Of a stretch of 64,000 nt of DNA, positions 1 to 9,054 are shown piece after piece. Source of the stretch: Chitinophaga ginsengisegetis (GTDB taxonomy: Bacteria > Bacteroidota > Bacteroidia > Chitinophagales > Chitinophagaceae). The stretch spans positions 1,102,128 through 1,166,127 of the forward strand of contig NZ_FUZZ01000002.1 in NCBI RefSeq assembly GCF_900168065.1, written 5' to 3'. Position numbers and translations under genes: made by a program. The notes under the pieces are model-generated. The model did no database searches and was not told the origin of the DNA. It was given only the letters and a program-made list of their open reading frames with translations. Within the stretch, counting starts at the first letter, position 1. Every line of letters begins with the position of its first letter.

Positions 1-344
1 AATAATGGTTGAATAACCTTTTTATTGTGACTGGGTTAACTGTGACAACAAGGTTATAATAATGCTCCTGACAAACTAAAAAACAGATTTCCGGTAATTC
101 TTTTCAACGATATGTTCATCGTGATAATGCAAAGGTAGAAAGTTATCATTACCGTAAAGCATGTTCTATGGCCATTATAACAATGAACAATTCTGAACGG
201 AACTCAAAAATGCTGAATAAAATGAACAACGGCGATTAAAAAAATTATTGTATAAATATCGCAGCGTGATTGTCAGAATTAACAAATCAACCGTATATTC
301 ATTACCGTATTTCATACATACTTTAACGTTAGATATTCTATCCC
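1..344. other. Non-coding left edge, no gene seen
   Basis: This A+T-rich stretch precedes the first gene. I see no convincing open reading frame, RNA gene or strong hairpin terminator. It presumably holds the promoter of the ADP-ribosylglycohydrolase gene, but no clean TAnnTTTG element stands out. Confidence 0.5.
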
Positions 345-1298
345 ATGCAACAACAAATTACAGGCGCTTTTTACGGTATCGCTATCGGCGATGCACTGGG
401 CGTACCGGTAGAATTCAAAACGCGTAGTTATCTCTCAGAAAATCCTATTACCACCCTCACCGGGTACGGATGCTGGAATCAGCCTCCCGGCACCTTTTCA
501 GATGATTCCTCCCTCACTTTCTGCACAGCGGAAAGCCTCATAGCAGGTTACAACCTTCAAAACATGGCGCAGTCGTTTGTACGCTGGTCATCAGAAGGTT
601 ACTGGGGCGCGCATAATGAGGTATTTGATATTGGCCATACCACCCGCCGGGCGTTGCTGAGGGTGGGTAGCGGCACTTCCCCGCTGGTGAGCGGCGGATT
701 TGAGGAATTTGAAAACGGCAATGGATCTTTAATGCGCATGATGCCGCTGGCCCTGTTCCTCACCAGCGAAAATGATATCCATATCCGCTACCAGATCGTC
801 CGGGAAGTGTCCTGCATAACGCACCAGCATTTCCGTTCAGTACTGGGTTGTTTCATTTACGTGGAATTCCTCCGTGCCCTGCTGTCCCTGAAAGATCTCC
901 GGGAAGCCTATTTGCAGATGCAGCGGGGCGTAAATGCCTACCTGGGCACACAACCCTTCAACCCCACGGAAATAAAGCTCTATGAGCGCGTATTACAGCA
1001 AAATATAGCCGCTGTACCCGAACAACAGATCATCAGCTCAGGATACGTGGTATACACCCTGGAAAGCGCCCTCTGGTGCCTGCTCAATACACCGGATTAC
1101 CCTACCTGCGTGCTTACCGCTGTAAACCTGGGAGGAGATACCGATACCACCGGCGCGGTGGCGGGGGCCGCAGCGGGCCTCCACTACGGCTATGACCAGC
1201 TGCCAGCCCAATGGATAAGCCAGGTGGTAAAGTCGGCCGAAATAGGGAATCTCGCCAAACGCTTTATGGCAGCCATTAATACTACCAGCCCTCAATAA
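345..1298 (+). CDS. ADP-ribosylglycohydrolase family protein
   Basis: The 317-residue product has the layout of the DraG/ARH family, which removes ADP-ribose from proteins or small molecules using two metal ions. Visible motifs are GDALG at residues 15-19, the N-terminal metal motif SDDSS at about 52-56, and the C-terminal GGDTDTTGA at about 263-271, whose aspartates complete the metal site. Length is normal for the family and no signal peptide is seen, so it should be cytoplasmic. The ATG start places GDALG close to the N-terminus, as usual. It stands alone, with no recognisable ADP-ribosyltransferase partner nearby. The substrate cannot be told from sequence. Confidence 0.9.
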   Translation: MQQQITGAFYGIAIGDALGVPVEFKTRSYLSENPITTLTGYGCWNQPPGTFSDDSSLTFCTAESLIAGYNLQNMAQSFVRWSSEGYWGAHNEVFDIGHTTRRALLRVGSGTSPLVSGGFEEFENGNGSLMRMMPLALFLTSENDIHIRYQIVREVSCITHQHFRSVLGCFIYVEFLRALLSLKDLREAYLQMQRGVNAYLGTQPFNPTEIKLYERVLQQNIAAVPEQQIISSGYVVYTLESALWCLLNTPDYPTCVLTAVNLGGDTDTTGAVAGAAAGLHYGYDQLPAQWISQVVKSAEIGNLAKRFMAAINTTSPQ

Positions 1299-1429
1299 GC
1301 AGGCATATTTCAGTAAACCGGCCGCATTTTTGCAATAAGTGGTATGCAGTTAAACTTCAAGCCCCTTTTACCGTCTAATAAACGACAGAGAAAGAGAAAC
1401 TGAAGAGACGATTACCAAATGTTAAAAAA

Positions 1430-2260
1430 ATGAAAAACAGAATTTATATACTGTTTGTGCTGGTTGGCCTGTTGGGCACATTTACAGTAAGCAACGCCTA
1501 CGCGCAACGTGTTAGCTCAGGCCAGGGCGGAGGCCGTGGTGGTGGCTACCATTATGGCGGAGGCGGAGGATTCCGTTCCGGCGGCGGTAGTGGCAGGGTA
1601 TACACTTCCCAACGTATGTATTCTCCCCGCATAGTGGCTCCCGTAAACAGGGGGTATTATCACGGTTATCGTGGTCCCATTTACGGCGGACGCGTATATT
1701 ACGGACGTCCCTGGTACAGGCCTTACTACAACCCGTTCTTCCCGCCATTAGGATTATATGTTTCTTCACTGCCTTTTGGTTACTTCTCCCTGGGCGCCTC
1801 CTTTGGTCCGATGTACTATTACGGAGGAACTTATTACCAGTCGACCGGCGATACCAAAGGCTATAAAGTGGTAGAAGCTCCCCTCGGCGCAGCAGTACCG
1901 GATTTGCCGGAAGGTGCAGAGGAAATACAGGTAGACGGAAACACCTATTACGAACTGAATGGTACCTATTACCAGGAGTCCATGACAGATAACGGCAGAC
2001 GTTATATAGTAGTGGGCAAAAATGGTAAGATCGGCGATAAAACAGTGACCATTACTGATGACCAGGGAAATAACAACCCCGACAACGGCACAGGTAATAC
2101 AGATATGATTTCACAATTACCGGATAACAGCCGTTCCGTAAATATCAACGGTCAGCAGTACTATTTATCACCAGACGGCATGTACTATCAGCCTGTTCTG
2201 AACAGCGATAATTCTATCGCAGGATATAAAGTGGTTGGTAAAATGAATGCCGATAATTAA
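1430..2260 (+). CDS. Secreted Gly/Tyr-rich protein, DUF6515-like
   Basis: This 276-residue protein has a clear signal peptide (residues 1-26, ending around NAYAQ). A Gly/Tyr/Arg-rich low-complexity stretch follows (about 30-105), then a hydrophobic segment. The C-terminal half has two similar modules around the pattern VDGNTYYELNGTYYQ (about 180) and INGQQYYLSPDGMYYQ (about 245), typical of DUF6515 proteins of Bacteroidota. It is probably exported to the periplasm or outer membrane. Function is unknown. It is followed by a strong terminator, so it is likely a single-gene unit. Confidence 0.75.
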   Translation: MKNRIYILFVLVGLLGTFTVSNAYAQRVSSGQGGGRGGGYHYGGGGGFRSGGGSGRVYTSQRMYSPRIVAPVNRGYYHGYRGPIYGGRVYYGRPWYRPYYNPFFPPLGLYVSSLPFGYFSLGASFGPMYYYGGTYYQSTGDTKGYKVVEAPLGAAVPDLPEGAEEIQVDGNTYYELNGTYYQESMTDNGRRYIVVGKNGKIGDKTVTITDDQGNNNPDNGTGNTDMISQLPDNSRSVNINGQQYYLSPDGMYYQPVLNSDNSIAGYKVVGKMNADN

Positions 2261-2287
2261 AACGATATAGTTATTCAGATTAACAGG

Positions 2288-2316
2288 GAGCCGGTATTAT
2301 ACCGGCTCTTTTTTTT
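2288..2316 (+). terminator. Rho-independent terminator after the DUF6515-like gene
   Basis: A perfect 9-bp stem (GAGCCGGTA / TACCGGCTC) with a 3-nt loop is followed by eight T on the plus strand. It lies 28 nt past the upstream stop codon. It abuts the stop of the convergent minus-strand TPM gene, so it may serve both directions. Confidence 0.9.
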
Positions 2317-3946
2317 ACCAGCTGCTGCTGGCGCCACCGCCGCCCGAAGATCCGCCACCCCAGCTGGAAGAAGAGGACGACGACGAAGAACTTCCGGAAG
2401 AGGAAGAAGATGATGATTCAGATATCTTCGGAATTACAAACTGGTAATCATGCGCATAGGCACAGAAGGCGCAAACATATTCTTTTATGCCCCATCCTTC
2501 AGATGATGTAGTAGCGCGCTGTTTAGTCACCGTTTTCTTGCACTTATAGGTTTTATGTTTGCACGAAGGACAGTCTGCCAGCGCTGACCGCATATTGGTA
2601 TAATTCAATACCGTTTGCGTATTACAGGTATCGCAGCGCCATACGTCGTAATCCACCGAATCGAGCTTTTCTTCCACTACCTGGCCTTTTTCCAGGTAAG
2701 TATCATCTTCTGCTTCATCCAGTTTGTGCATGGCCTGGGCGCACTGCGGGCAGTCATATACGTCGTTGCGCAGATGATTGAGCCTGTTCTTCAGCCACAT
2801 GATATACAGCCATAAATACGGCAACGGGAATATGTATCCTGCAATCCGCAGATCCCTCCTCAACACCTCCAGCCGCAGCCATTTCAGGTGGCGGTCGTCG
2901 TTTTTCAGCATCACCGCAGTACGGAGCATGATCAGCAGTACGGCCACGTGCATAAATACCAGCCACACCAGGTAATAGATCAGGCATACTTTAAGGAATC
3001 CCACATCCATATGCCGTTTTGTAATGAGATAGAAAATGGTATAAAAAGCGATGGCGTGGATAATGATCAGTCCAATCCAGCGGGGACGCAGGAATTCGTT
3101 CGGAACAGCCGTTACGGCCAATGGTTCTTCATCAGCATTCTCTTTCCGCCGCTTTGCTTTTTTCCCGAAGAAAACATGCATCATTGCCGCCGATATGAAT
3201 AACCAGAAAATAATGGCCATAAAGGAAAAATCGCCGGTATAATCATTGGAAGCGGAACTGGTGGCTTCCTCTGTACTGGCAAATGACTGGGGAGCTACGT
3301 CTATAGCGTCTCCAGCGGTCACCGGTGGCGGGATTTCATCTGTTGCAACAGTTTCGCTATCGGTAGCCATCAGGGAAGCATCCGCCCCTGGCAGATCCGG
3401 CAGCATATCATACGCATAGTTGCCGTTGTCGAACAGGGAGGCGACAGACTTAACGCCGTCTGTAAACGCTGCATCGTAGTTGTGCTCTTTAATGCGCGGG
3501 ATCATGTATTCCTGCTGGATACGGAAACAGATAATGTCCGGCATGTCTGCCTCCAGGCCATATCCCGTTTCAAATTCCAGTTTGCGGGCATCTTCCACCA
3601 TCAGGATCAGCAACCCGTTATTCTTCTCCTTATCTCCTATCTTCCAGTAGTTAAACAGCTTATGGGCAAAATCGCGCGTTTCATTGTCGCCGATGCTGCG
3701 TAATATTACTACCGCTACCTGCGCCTTGCCGGCATTATCCAGGGTAGATAACTTTTCATTCAGTTCCGTTACCGTTGCGTCGGAAATCAGGTGGTCGGGA
3801 TTACTCACATAGCCACCGCCGGATTTTTTCGGATCCGGTACATCTTCCACACTGAATTTTTGTTTTTTGCTTTGATTACACGACGCCAGGAAACCAATCA
3901 GCAATGCCAGCAACAAGCATCTCAATAAAAACGGTTGATACTTCAT
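2315..3946 (-). CDS. TPM-domain lipoprotein with zinc-ribbon region (YgcG-like)
   Basis: The 543-residue product starts with a lipoprotein signal (lipobox-like FLASC, Cys about 23). A TPM domain spans about residues 45-180, with the usual GIGDNETRDFA and NNGLLILM stretches. One membrane helix lies near 240-262 and more follow (about 290-385). The C-terminal part has four Cys-pair knuckles (CPQC, CDTC, CPSC, CAFC) that look like zinc ribbons, and ends in a long Ser tract and Gly/Ser tail closed by Trp. That tail is normal for membrane TPM proteins of this kind, so it is not a frameshift. The family is linked to membrane-protein or photosystem repair in other organisms. The role here is unknown. 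Confidence 0.8.
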   Translation of the reverse strand: MKYQPFLLRCLLLALLIGFLASCNQSKKQKFSVEDVPDPKKSGGGYVSNPDHLISDATVTELNEKLSTLDNAGKAQVAVVILRSIGDNETRDFAHKLFNYWKIGDKEKNNGLLILMVEDARKLEFETGYGLEADMPDIICFRIQQEYMIPRIKEHNYDAAFTDGVKSVASLFDNGNYAYDMLPDLPGADASLMATDSETVATDEIPPPVTAGDAIDVAPQSFASTEEATSSASNDYTGDFSFMAIIFWLFISAAMMHVFFGKKAKRRKENADEEPLAVTAVPNEFLRPRWIGLIIIHAIAFYTIFYLITKRHMDVGFLKVCLIYYLVWLVFMHVAVLLIMLRTAVMLKNDDRHLKWLRLEVLRRDLRIAGYIFPLPYLWLYIMWLKNRLNHLRNDVYDCPQCAQAMHKLDEAEDDTYLEKGQVVEEKLDSVDYDVWRCDTCNTQTVLNYTNMRSALADCPSCKHKTYKCKKTVTKQRATTSSEGWGIKEYVCAFCAYAHDYQFVIPKISESSSSSSSGSSSSSSSSSSWGGGSSGGGGASSSW

Positions 3947-4019
3947 CAGAATATTTTCTATGCCGAAGATATGTTTATTTAATTTTTTCTTTCAACAGAA
4001 GAAAGTATTTTAACCGCCG

Positions 4020-4544
4020 ATGAAGCCCGTTGTACCGACCTTGATAATCATATTATGCTTTGCAGCGACCCGCAGTTTTGCACAGGCCAAAACTGCCGAC
4101 ACCACCGTAAAACCTCCGGTACAACTGAAAACAGTGAATATTGTCCGGTATAATTTTTTTAAAGATTCTGCTGCCTTCCGGGAGGAATATAGTAAAGAGA
4201 TGACCTTCCGCCGTCCGAAATGGTTTGAAGTTTACAAGATCACTGCCGTGGATATCAACAAACTATACCGGGTTACGCAGTTTAAGAAGAATAAAAAGAA
4301 GATCGCCTTCAAACATATGTTGCTGGATAAAGAACAGGAGATGTATGTAAACAGTGTATATACCCCCTCGCTGGTGAATAAAGTGACCCGGCTTGATGGC
4401 GACAGCCTCCGGCTTTTTATGCAGTACTACCGGCCGGAATATTCATTTATTAAAAATGCCTCCGACTACGACATCTATGCGGAAATAAAAAAGTACTACG
4501 GAGCGTTTATTAAAACCCGCGACAGTGTGCCGTCTCAACCATAA
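4020..4544 (+). CDS. Secreted protein of unknown function
   Basis: This 174-residue protein has a signal peptide (residues 1-22, cut probably after SFAQ). The mature part is small, basic and soluble, with a Lys-rich patch (FKKNKKKIAFKH, about 90-101). I do not recognise a named family. It resembles the short periplasmic proteins often found in Chitinophagaceae, but that is an impression only. It is transcribed divergently from the TPM gene, with 73 nt between the start codons. Confidence 0.55.
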   Translation: MKPVVPTLIIILCFAATRSFAQAKTADTTVKPPVQLKTVNIVRYNFFKDSAAFREEYSKEMTFRRPKWFEVYKITAVDINKLYRVTQFKKNKKKIAFKHMLLDKEQEMYVNSVYTPSLVNKVTRLDGDSLRLFMQYYRPEYSFIKNASDYDIYAEIKKYYGAFIKTRDSVPSQP

Positions 4545-4729
4545 AACATGGCGTACCTGCATTTCTTTGGCGTACCCTGCCCCTAAAAATACTATATTTC
4601 AGTATCCATACGTTTTACTAATTCCCGCTATTATTGCGGTAATGGTAACTGCTGTGGCAAAGATTACATAAATTAGTGATCTCAAACCAGTTAACGTTGT
4701 TAGTTTTAAAGATTCTCAATACAGCTCAC

Positions 4730-5827
4730 ATGAAAAGGTTTTTCATATTGGTTGCCCTTCTCGTTCCGGTGGTACTCACCGCGCAAACGAAACTCAGTCA
4801 AAATATCGTAGACGATTTCTCCGCCCGGGTAGCCGCTCACTACCAGCTGCCGCATGACTCCATCACCGGGTACATTGCCGAACAGCTCACCCGCAGCGGT
4901 AACGCCGGCCTGGATATCGACTCTACTGTTTTTGATCTGAAAAAAGATCCGGTAGCTTTCGACGCCGCGCTGAAATACCTTTACCAGTACAGTGATTGTA
5001 ACCGGCAACGGTTTATTGCCAACCTGCGCAGCATGGGACTTCAAACCAACAGCGTATTCCCCATTGCCACCTACACAGCCAATAAGTACAAGGGCGAAGT
5101 GAAAGCCCTCCTGGAAGATAAAACTGATTTCCTGGCTACCTATACAGGACCGGTAACCGGTAAGAAGCCGCCTGCTACCATTGCAGAAGTTGCCGCCGCC
5201 AACCAGGCAGCAGCCAACGCGCCGGCCAGCACCACCACCGGAAATGAAACCGCCACTACTACAGAAACAGGCAACACCGACGCGACCACCTCCACTGCCC
5301 CGGCAGCGGATACACGCAACTGGGAAGTGCGCCCCCTGTTCCAGGTTCGCACCCCGGAACAACTGGTGGAAATGTACGGCGCCAATAACGTTACCCAGCA
5401 CGATGCCGTAAACCTCTCCGGCGAAAAAGAAGGCGAGGCTTACCTGATCTATCCTGACACCGACAACGAACTGGAAGTACAGTTTGACGGAGAAAACGGG
5501 AATATCCTCACCTTCTCCCACTACCCTTCCAAATGGAAATCGCCCTATGGCATCAAAGCCGGCGACCCGCTGGACAAACTCATCAAGGTAAATGGCCGCC
5601 CCTTTAAACTGAACGCCTTTGAGTGGACCAACGGCGGAATGGTATCCAGCTGGAATGGCGGCGCCCTGGAAGGCAAAGGCGTGATCATTGTGCTGAAAGC
5701 CAATAACACCGGCGATCCTAAACAATATGACCAGGCCACCGGCGACAAAATTCTCCGCTCCGATATGCCGGCACTGAAAAAGCTGGATGTAATCATCGAA
5801 TCAGTGGCGTTTAAAGCAGCGAATTAA
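4730..5827 (+). CDS. Secreted protein of unknown function with Ala/Thr-rich linker
   Basis: I place the start at the ATG at 4730 because it gives a clean signal peptide (MKRFFILVALLVPVVLTAQ). The reading frame stays open to a GTG at 4676, but that would put 18 extra residues in front of the signal. The 365-residue protein has a helical N-terminal part (about 20-140), an Ala/Thr/Pro linker (about 145-205) and a C-terminal globular part (about 210-365) with VRTPEQLVEMYG and GIKAGDPLDKL stretches. I do not recognise the family. It ends at a strong hairpin. Confidence 0.6.
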   Translation: MKRFFILVALLVPVVLTAQTKLSQNIVDDFSARVAAHYQLPHDSITGYIAEQLTRSGNAGLDIDSTVFDLKKDPVAFDAALKYLYQYSDCNRQRFIANLRSMGLQTNSVFPIATYTANKYKGEVKALLEDKTDFLATYTGPVTGKKPPATIAEVAAANQAAANAPASTTTGNETATTTETGNTDATTSTAPAADTRNWEVRPLFQVRTPEQLVEMYGANNVTQHDAVNLSGEKEGEAYLIYPDTDNELEVQFDGENGNILTFSHYPSKWKSPYGIKAGDPLDKLIKVNGRPFKLNAFEWTNGGMVSSWNGGALEGKGVIIVLKANNTGDPKQYDQATGDKILRSDMPALKKLDVIIESVAFKAAN

Positions 5828-5834
5828 AAACCGC

Positions 5835-5883
5835 CGCGGATGTTGTCTTTCCCGGGATCAGAGGGAGAAAGACAACATCCGCG
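5835..5883 (+). terminator. Long perfect hairpin after the 4730 gene
   Basis: A 17-bp perfect inverted repeat (arms 5835-5851 and 5867-5883) with a 15-nt loop starts 8 nt after a stop codon. There is no clean T-run after it, so it may be a factor-dependent terminator or an mRNA end-protecting hairpin rather than a classic terminator. Confidence 0.7.
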
Positions 5884-5919
5884 CTTGCACTTTTCATTTG
5901 TGCTGATTATCTTGTTTGT

Positions 5920-6384
5920 ATGAAACAATTTCTATTATCCGGCGGCCTCCTCTTTTTGGCGCTTACCGGTATTTCTATTCACATGAGCGGACAAGCAAAG
6001 AAGTATCCATCGCTGAACCATATGGCGTTGTATGTAGTTGATCTGAAAACAAGCACGGATTTTTACCGGGATATTATTGGACTGGAACCAATGGAAGAAC
6101 CTTTTAAAGATGGGAGACACAGCTGGTTCAGAGTAGGGCAGAACAGCCATGTACACGTAATTTCCGGTGCAGCCAAAGCCACCACGCACGACAAAAACAC
6201 GCACCTTTGCTTCAGCGTGCCTGATATGCAGGCTTTCGTGGAAGTATTGAAAAAGCACCAGATTGCCTTTGAAGACTGGCCAGGCAAAGCCGGCGCTATT
6301 AATAAAAGAGTAGACGGCGTGCAGCAGATCTACCTCCGTGACCCGGATGGTTACTGGCTGGAGATCAATGACGATAAATACTGA
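5920..6384 (+). CDS. Exported VOC-family (glyoxalase-like) protein
   Basis: The 154-residue product has a signal peptide (about 1-25) and then one vicinal-oxygen-chelate fold. Metal-ligand candidates are His34 (LNHMALYV), a central His in NSHVHVIS (about 76-78) and Glu148 in the closing WLEIND motif. The DPDGYWLEI end is typical of glyoxalase/dioxygenase-superfamily members. An exported VOC protein is less common than cytoplasmic ones. The substrate is unknown. It is convergent with the anti-sigma-like gene, with only 10 nt between stop codons. Confidence 0.85.
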   Translation: MKQFLLSGGLLFLALTGISIHMSGQAKKYPSLNHMALYVVDLKTSTDFYRDIIGLEPMEEPFKDGRHSWFRVGQNSHVHVISGAAKATTHDKNTHLCFSVPDMQAFVEVLKKHQIAFEDWPGKAGAINKRVDGVQQIYLRDPDGYWLEINDDKY

Positions 6385-6394
6385 TCATACCCAC

Positions 6395-7129
6395 TTATTT
6401 CAATTCTTTTTCCAGTGCGGCGGCTTTCGCTGCAGCAGCCGCATCGGCAGGGATTTTCTTTAACCAGGTCAATGCCTCTTTTTTATGCTGTGCCTGTGCA
6501 TAATACAGGGCAATATAAAACGCGGCATCGTATTTAAATACGGATTCGCCTTCGTATACTTTCACCAGATCTTTCATACCTGCCTGCACGGCGCCCGTTT
6601 GGGTAAAGGCAATGCCCCGGTAATAAAGGGCAGTTTGACTGCTACTATCTGTTTTGAGATAAGTGTCCAGCAAAGGAATGACCTTCGTGTAGGCCTTCTC
6701 GTTAAAATATAATGCGGCAGACTGTAACAACGTATCCTCACTATTTCCGCGCTCAGCGGCTACCTGCATTTCAATATTGCCATAGGTGTCCATATAGCTG
6801 GTATCGCGGGAATAAAAGCGGAACAGGAAAATTCCTCCCAGCACTGCTGCAGCCATACCGATTGTGACCAGGTACTTTTTAAAGCCCACCACTTTTCCTG
6901 TGCGTTGAAAATGTTCAGCGCGCTGCTCCTGCAGGGTGGCCTTCAGCTGGTGAAGGCCCGGATCTGGCTTTAAGCGCTCCGATAAGGTAGCAGCTACCTC
7001 CCGGTATTGCTGTACCGATGCCGACAAAGCGGCATCTTCCCGGAGGGCCGCTTCAAATTGCAGCAGTTCTTCCGGCTGCATGTCGCCTTCCACGTAACGG
7101 ATAATATCTTCCTGGTTATAAGCAGCCAT
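6395..7129 (-). CDS. Membrane TPR protein, candidate anti-sigma factor
   Basis: This 244-residue protein starts with a short helical domain (1-55) with the pattern DIIRYVEGDMQPEELLQFE, which resembles the sigma-binding N-termini of anti-sigma factors but lacks zinc-ligand Cys. One membrane helix follows (about 86-105). Beyond it are TPR-like helices (about 120-240: AALYFNEKAYTKVIPLL, ALYYRGIAF), expected in the periplasm. It starts 3 nt after the stop of the sigma factor gene, so the two are surely co-transcribed. The pairing and topology make it the likely membrane partner of that sigma factor. The anti-sigma role is an inference. Confidence 0.7.
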   Translation of the reverse strand: MAAYNQEDIIRYVEGDMQPEELLQFEAALREDAALSASVQQYREVAATLSERLKPDPGLHQLKATLQEQRAEHFQRTGKVVGFKKYLVTIGMAAAVLGGIFLFRFYSRDTSYMDTYGNIEMQVAAERGNSEDTLLQSAALYFNEKAYTKVIPLLDTYLKTDSSSQTALYYRGIAFTQTGAVQAGMKDLVKVYEGESVFKYDAAFYIALYYAQAQHKKEALTWLKKIPADAAAAAKAAALEKELK

Positions 7130-7132
7130 ACA

Positions 7133-7690
7133 CTAAGTTTTCTGAGCCTGAATATAGGATAACAATGTAGCCATGCACTCCGATTTTTTCTTCCGCAGAT
7201 AGCCATAGGTAACACCCATCGCCGCCGCAATTTTTTCCTGGGCTTCCCCGGTCAGTGATAACCGGAGAATTTCCCGGCACTTTTCCCCCAACCGCTCAAA
7301 CTGCGCCAGGTACATACCAGCCTGGGCTTCCTCTTTTACCACCTGTTCGGCCGCGGCAAATACATCTTCTCCCACATCATATAAATCATCCAGCCTTTTT
7401 GTTACCGGCTGGCGGCCTCTTTTTTTTAATTCATTCAGCCATTTCCTTTTACAGATCAATAAAAAGAACGGTTCAAAAGGGCAGGTAAGCTGTAGCTGTT
7501 TGTGCTTTGCCTGGTGATATACATCTATAATAGACTCCTGGAAAATATCGGCGGCATCATCTTCCGTACCCTGGTGTTGCAGGATATGGTGTTTGATCTT
7601 TCCCGCAAAACGCTGATAGATCTCCTGCACCAGCAACGTATCGTTCTGTAACAGGCCCTCAAGGTATCGCTGGTCGGGGTGAATACTCAT
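7133..7690 (-). CDS. ECF-type RNA polymerase sigma factor
   Basis: The ATG at 7690 gives a 185-residue protein of normal ECF length; an upstream open frame to 7777 adds only non-homologous residues. Sigma region 2 is visible as GTEDDAADIFQESIIDVY (about 40-57). The region-4 helix-turn-helix is near the C-terminus (EKIAAAMGVTYGYLRKKKSEC). Region 4 is less canonical than in most ECF factors. The gene is followed immediately by the candidate anti-sigma gene and is divergent from the lipoprotein/PKD/CHAT cluster, 150 nt away, which is a plausible regulon. Confidence 0.85.
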   Translation of the reverse strand: MSIHPDQRYLEGLLQNDTLLVQEIYQRFAGKIKHHILQHQGTEDDAADIFQESIIDVYHQAKHKQLQLTCPFEPFFLLICKRKWLNELKKRGRQPVTKRLDDLYDVGEDVFAAAEQVVKEEAQAGMYLAQFERLGEKCREILRLSLTGEAQEKIAAAMGVTYGYLRKKKSECMATLLSYIQAQKT

Positions 7691-7840
7691 CTGGAAGTGC
7701 TTCGCATGGGTTGATAGGAACATGCTGTGACTAAAAGTACATCTTTCTAAAAAAATATTCCGAAAAGGGGGTAACAAAATAAAAGGGCTGTTGATCTACT
7801 ATCAAACAAGCAAAAACATTTCTAAACAAAAATATCTTTT

Positions 7841-8947
7841 ATGAAAGCGATTACCTTAACATCGATCACCTGCCTGGTAGCTGCCGCATTAGCTATTTCT
7901 TCGTGTAAAAAAAATAACAGCCAGGAAGTACCCGGTCCGGAAAAAGGACAGGACGCTAAAATGCTGGCGGAATTTCTCGACAGTCATGCCAAACCATTTG
8001 AACACTTTAGTATAAATGCAGCGGCAGGTGGCGTTATCACCACCAGCCAGGGAACAAAATTCAATATTCCTCCCAATGTTTTTATTACTGCCGGCGGGGC
8101 ACCTGTTACGGGCGCAGTGGATATCAGTATCAAAGAGATCAGGGATGTGAGCAGTATGATCCTGTCGGACAAAGCAACTGTTACTGCCGATGGGAAGATG
8201 CTGGTATCATTCGGAGAGTTTTTTGTGAGAGCGGTTCAGAACAACCAGGACCTTGGCCTGCGACCGAAGAATGACACCGGCAAAGGCATCATGGTACAGG
8301 TACCCGCAAGGCCGGCAGATAACGTGATGAATGGCGTAAAAGAAGTGCCCATGTGGACCGGCGACACCACCGTGTCTGTTACGCAGCATGGTTTTAACTA
8401 CATTAACCAGCCAGTAACCATTACCACCCAGCAAACCATTACCAGGGGCGTGTTGTGGAACCAGATCCAGAGCAGTTATGCGCTGTTCAATACGTCCAGC
8501 GGTACCATGAACTTTCGTTTGGACAGCCTTATCCGGTGGGTGAATTGTGATGGCCTGGCAGCCATGCCCAATCCCAAAACCACAGTGATGGCTTATTTTA
8601 CCAATCACTTTAATAACGAAACAGCCAGCAGCTATGGCGGCGAACAACCCAGCATGCTGTTCTTCAAACCCAAAAACTACAATACACTCGTAAAATTCTA
8701 CAACGTTATTATGACGCCTCCCGCTGGTAAAGAAGGCTTTCATAGTTATCAGACTTCCATCCCGGTAGGACTGGAAGGCACCTTCCTCGCTATCAGCGCT
8801 GTAAATGGCCAGTTCTATGCAGAACAGAAAACGGTTACCATCAGCACACCGGCAGGCAGCGATAACTACTCCACCGTGAGCTTTGACCTGCAGGCTGTGG
8901 ATGCGGCTACTTTGTTGTCACTCATAAACAGTATGAATTCCAAATAA
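7841..8947 (+). CDS. Lipoprotein of unknown function
   Basis: The 368-residue product has a lipoprotein signal with lipobox AISSC (Cys about 22) followed by KKNN. Near residues 65-140 it has a beta-rich stretch built on GGVITTSQGTKFNIPP and GAPVTGAVDISIKE, a pattern seen in many Bacteroidota surface lipoproteins with ZU5-like beta domains. I cannot assign a firm family. It is the first gene of the plus-strand group leading to the PKD and CHAT genes; the next start is 107 nt downstream. Confidence 0.6.
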   Translation: MKAITLTSITCLVAAALAISSCKKNNSQEVPGPEKGQDAKMLAEFLDSHAKPFEHFSINAAAGGVITTSQGTKFNIPPNVFITAGGAPVTGAVDISIKEIRDVSSMILSDKATVTADGKMLVSFGEFFVRAVQNNQDLGLRPKNDTGKGIMVQVPARPADNVMNGVKEVPMWTGDTTVSVTQHGFNYINQPVTITTQQTITRGVLWNQIQSSYALFNTSSGTMNFRLDSLIRWVNCDGLAAMPNPKTTVMAYFTNHFNNETASSYGGEQPSMLFFKPKNYNTLVKFYNVIMTPPAGKEGFHSYQTSIPVGLEGTFLAISAVNGQFYAEQKTVTISTPAGSDNYSTVSFDLQAVDAATLLSLINSMNSK

Positions 8948-9054
8948 CCGGCCTGTTATCCGTTTACAAGTACTCCAAAGTTGAAGGCAATAAGTCAATC
9001 CCCCGGTTGGCTTATTGCTGCTTTCTATATAATATTTATTTATATTTATGTTAT

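Noticed and set aside
2315..2420. Possible frameshift giving the poly-Ser and Gly/Ser tail of the TPM protein
   Set aside because: Such Ser/Gly tails ending in Trp are normal in membrane TPM proteins, and the frame is continuous.
4706..5725. 339-codon minus-strand frame opposite the 4730 gene
   Set aside because: It is antisense to a gene with a clear signal peptide. Its translation is Gly/Val-rich with no family motif, and arises from GC-biased third positions of the true gene.
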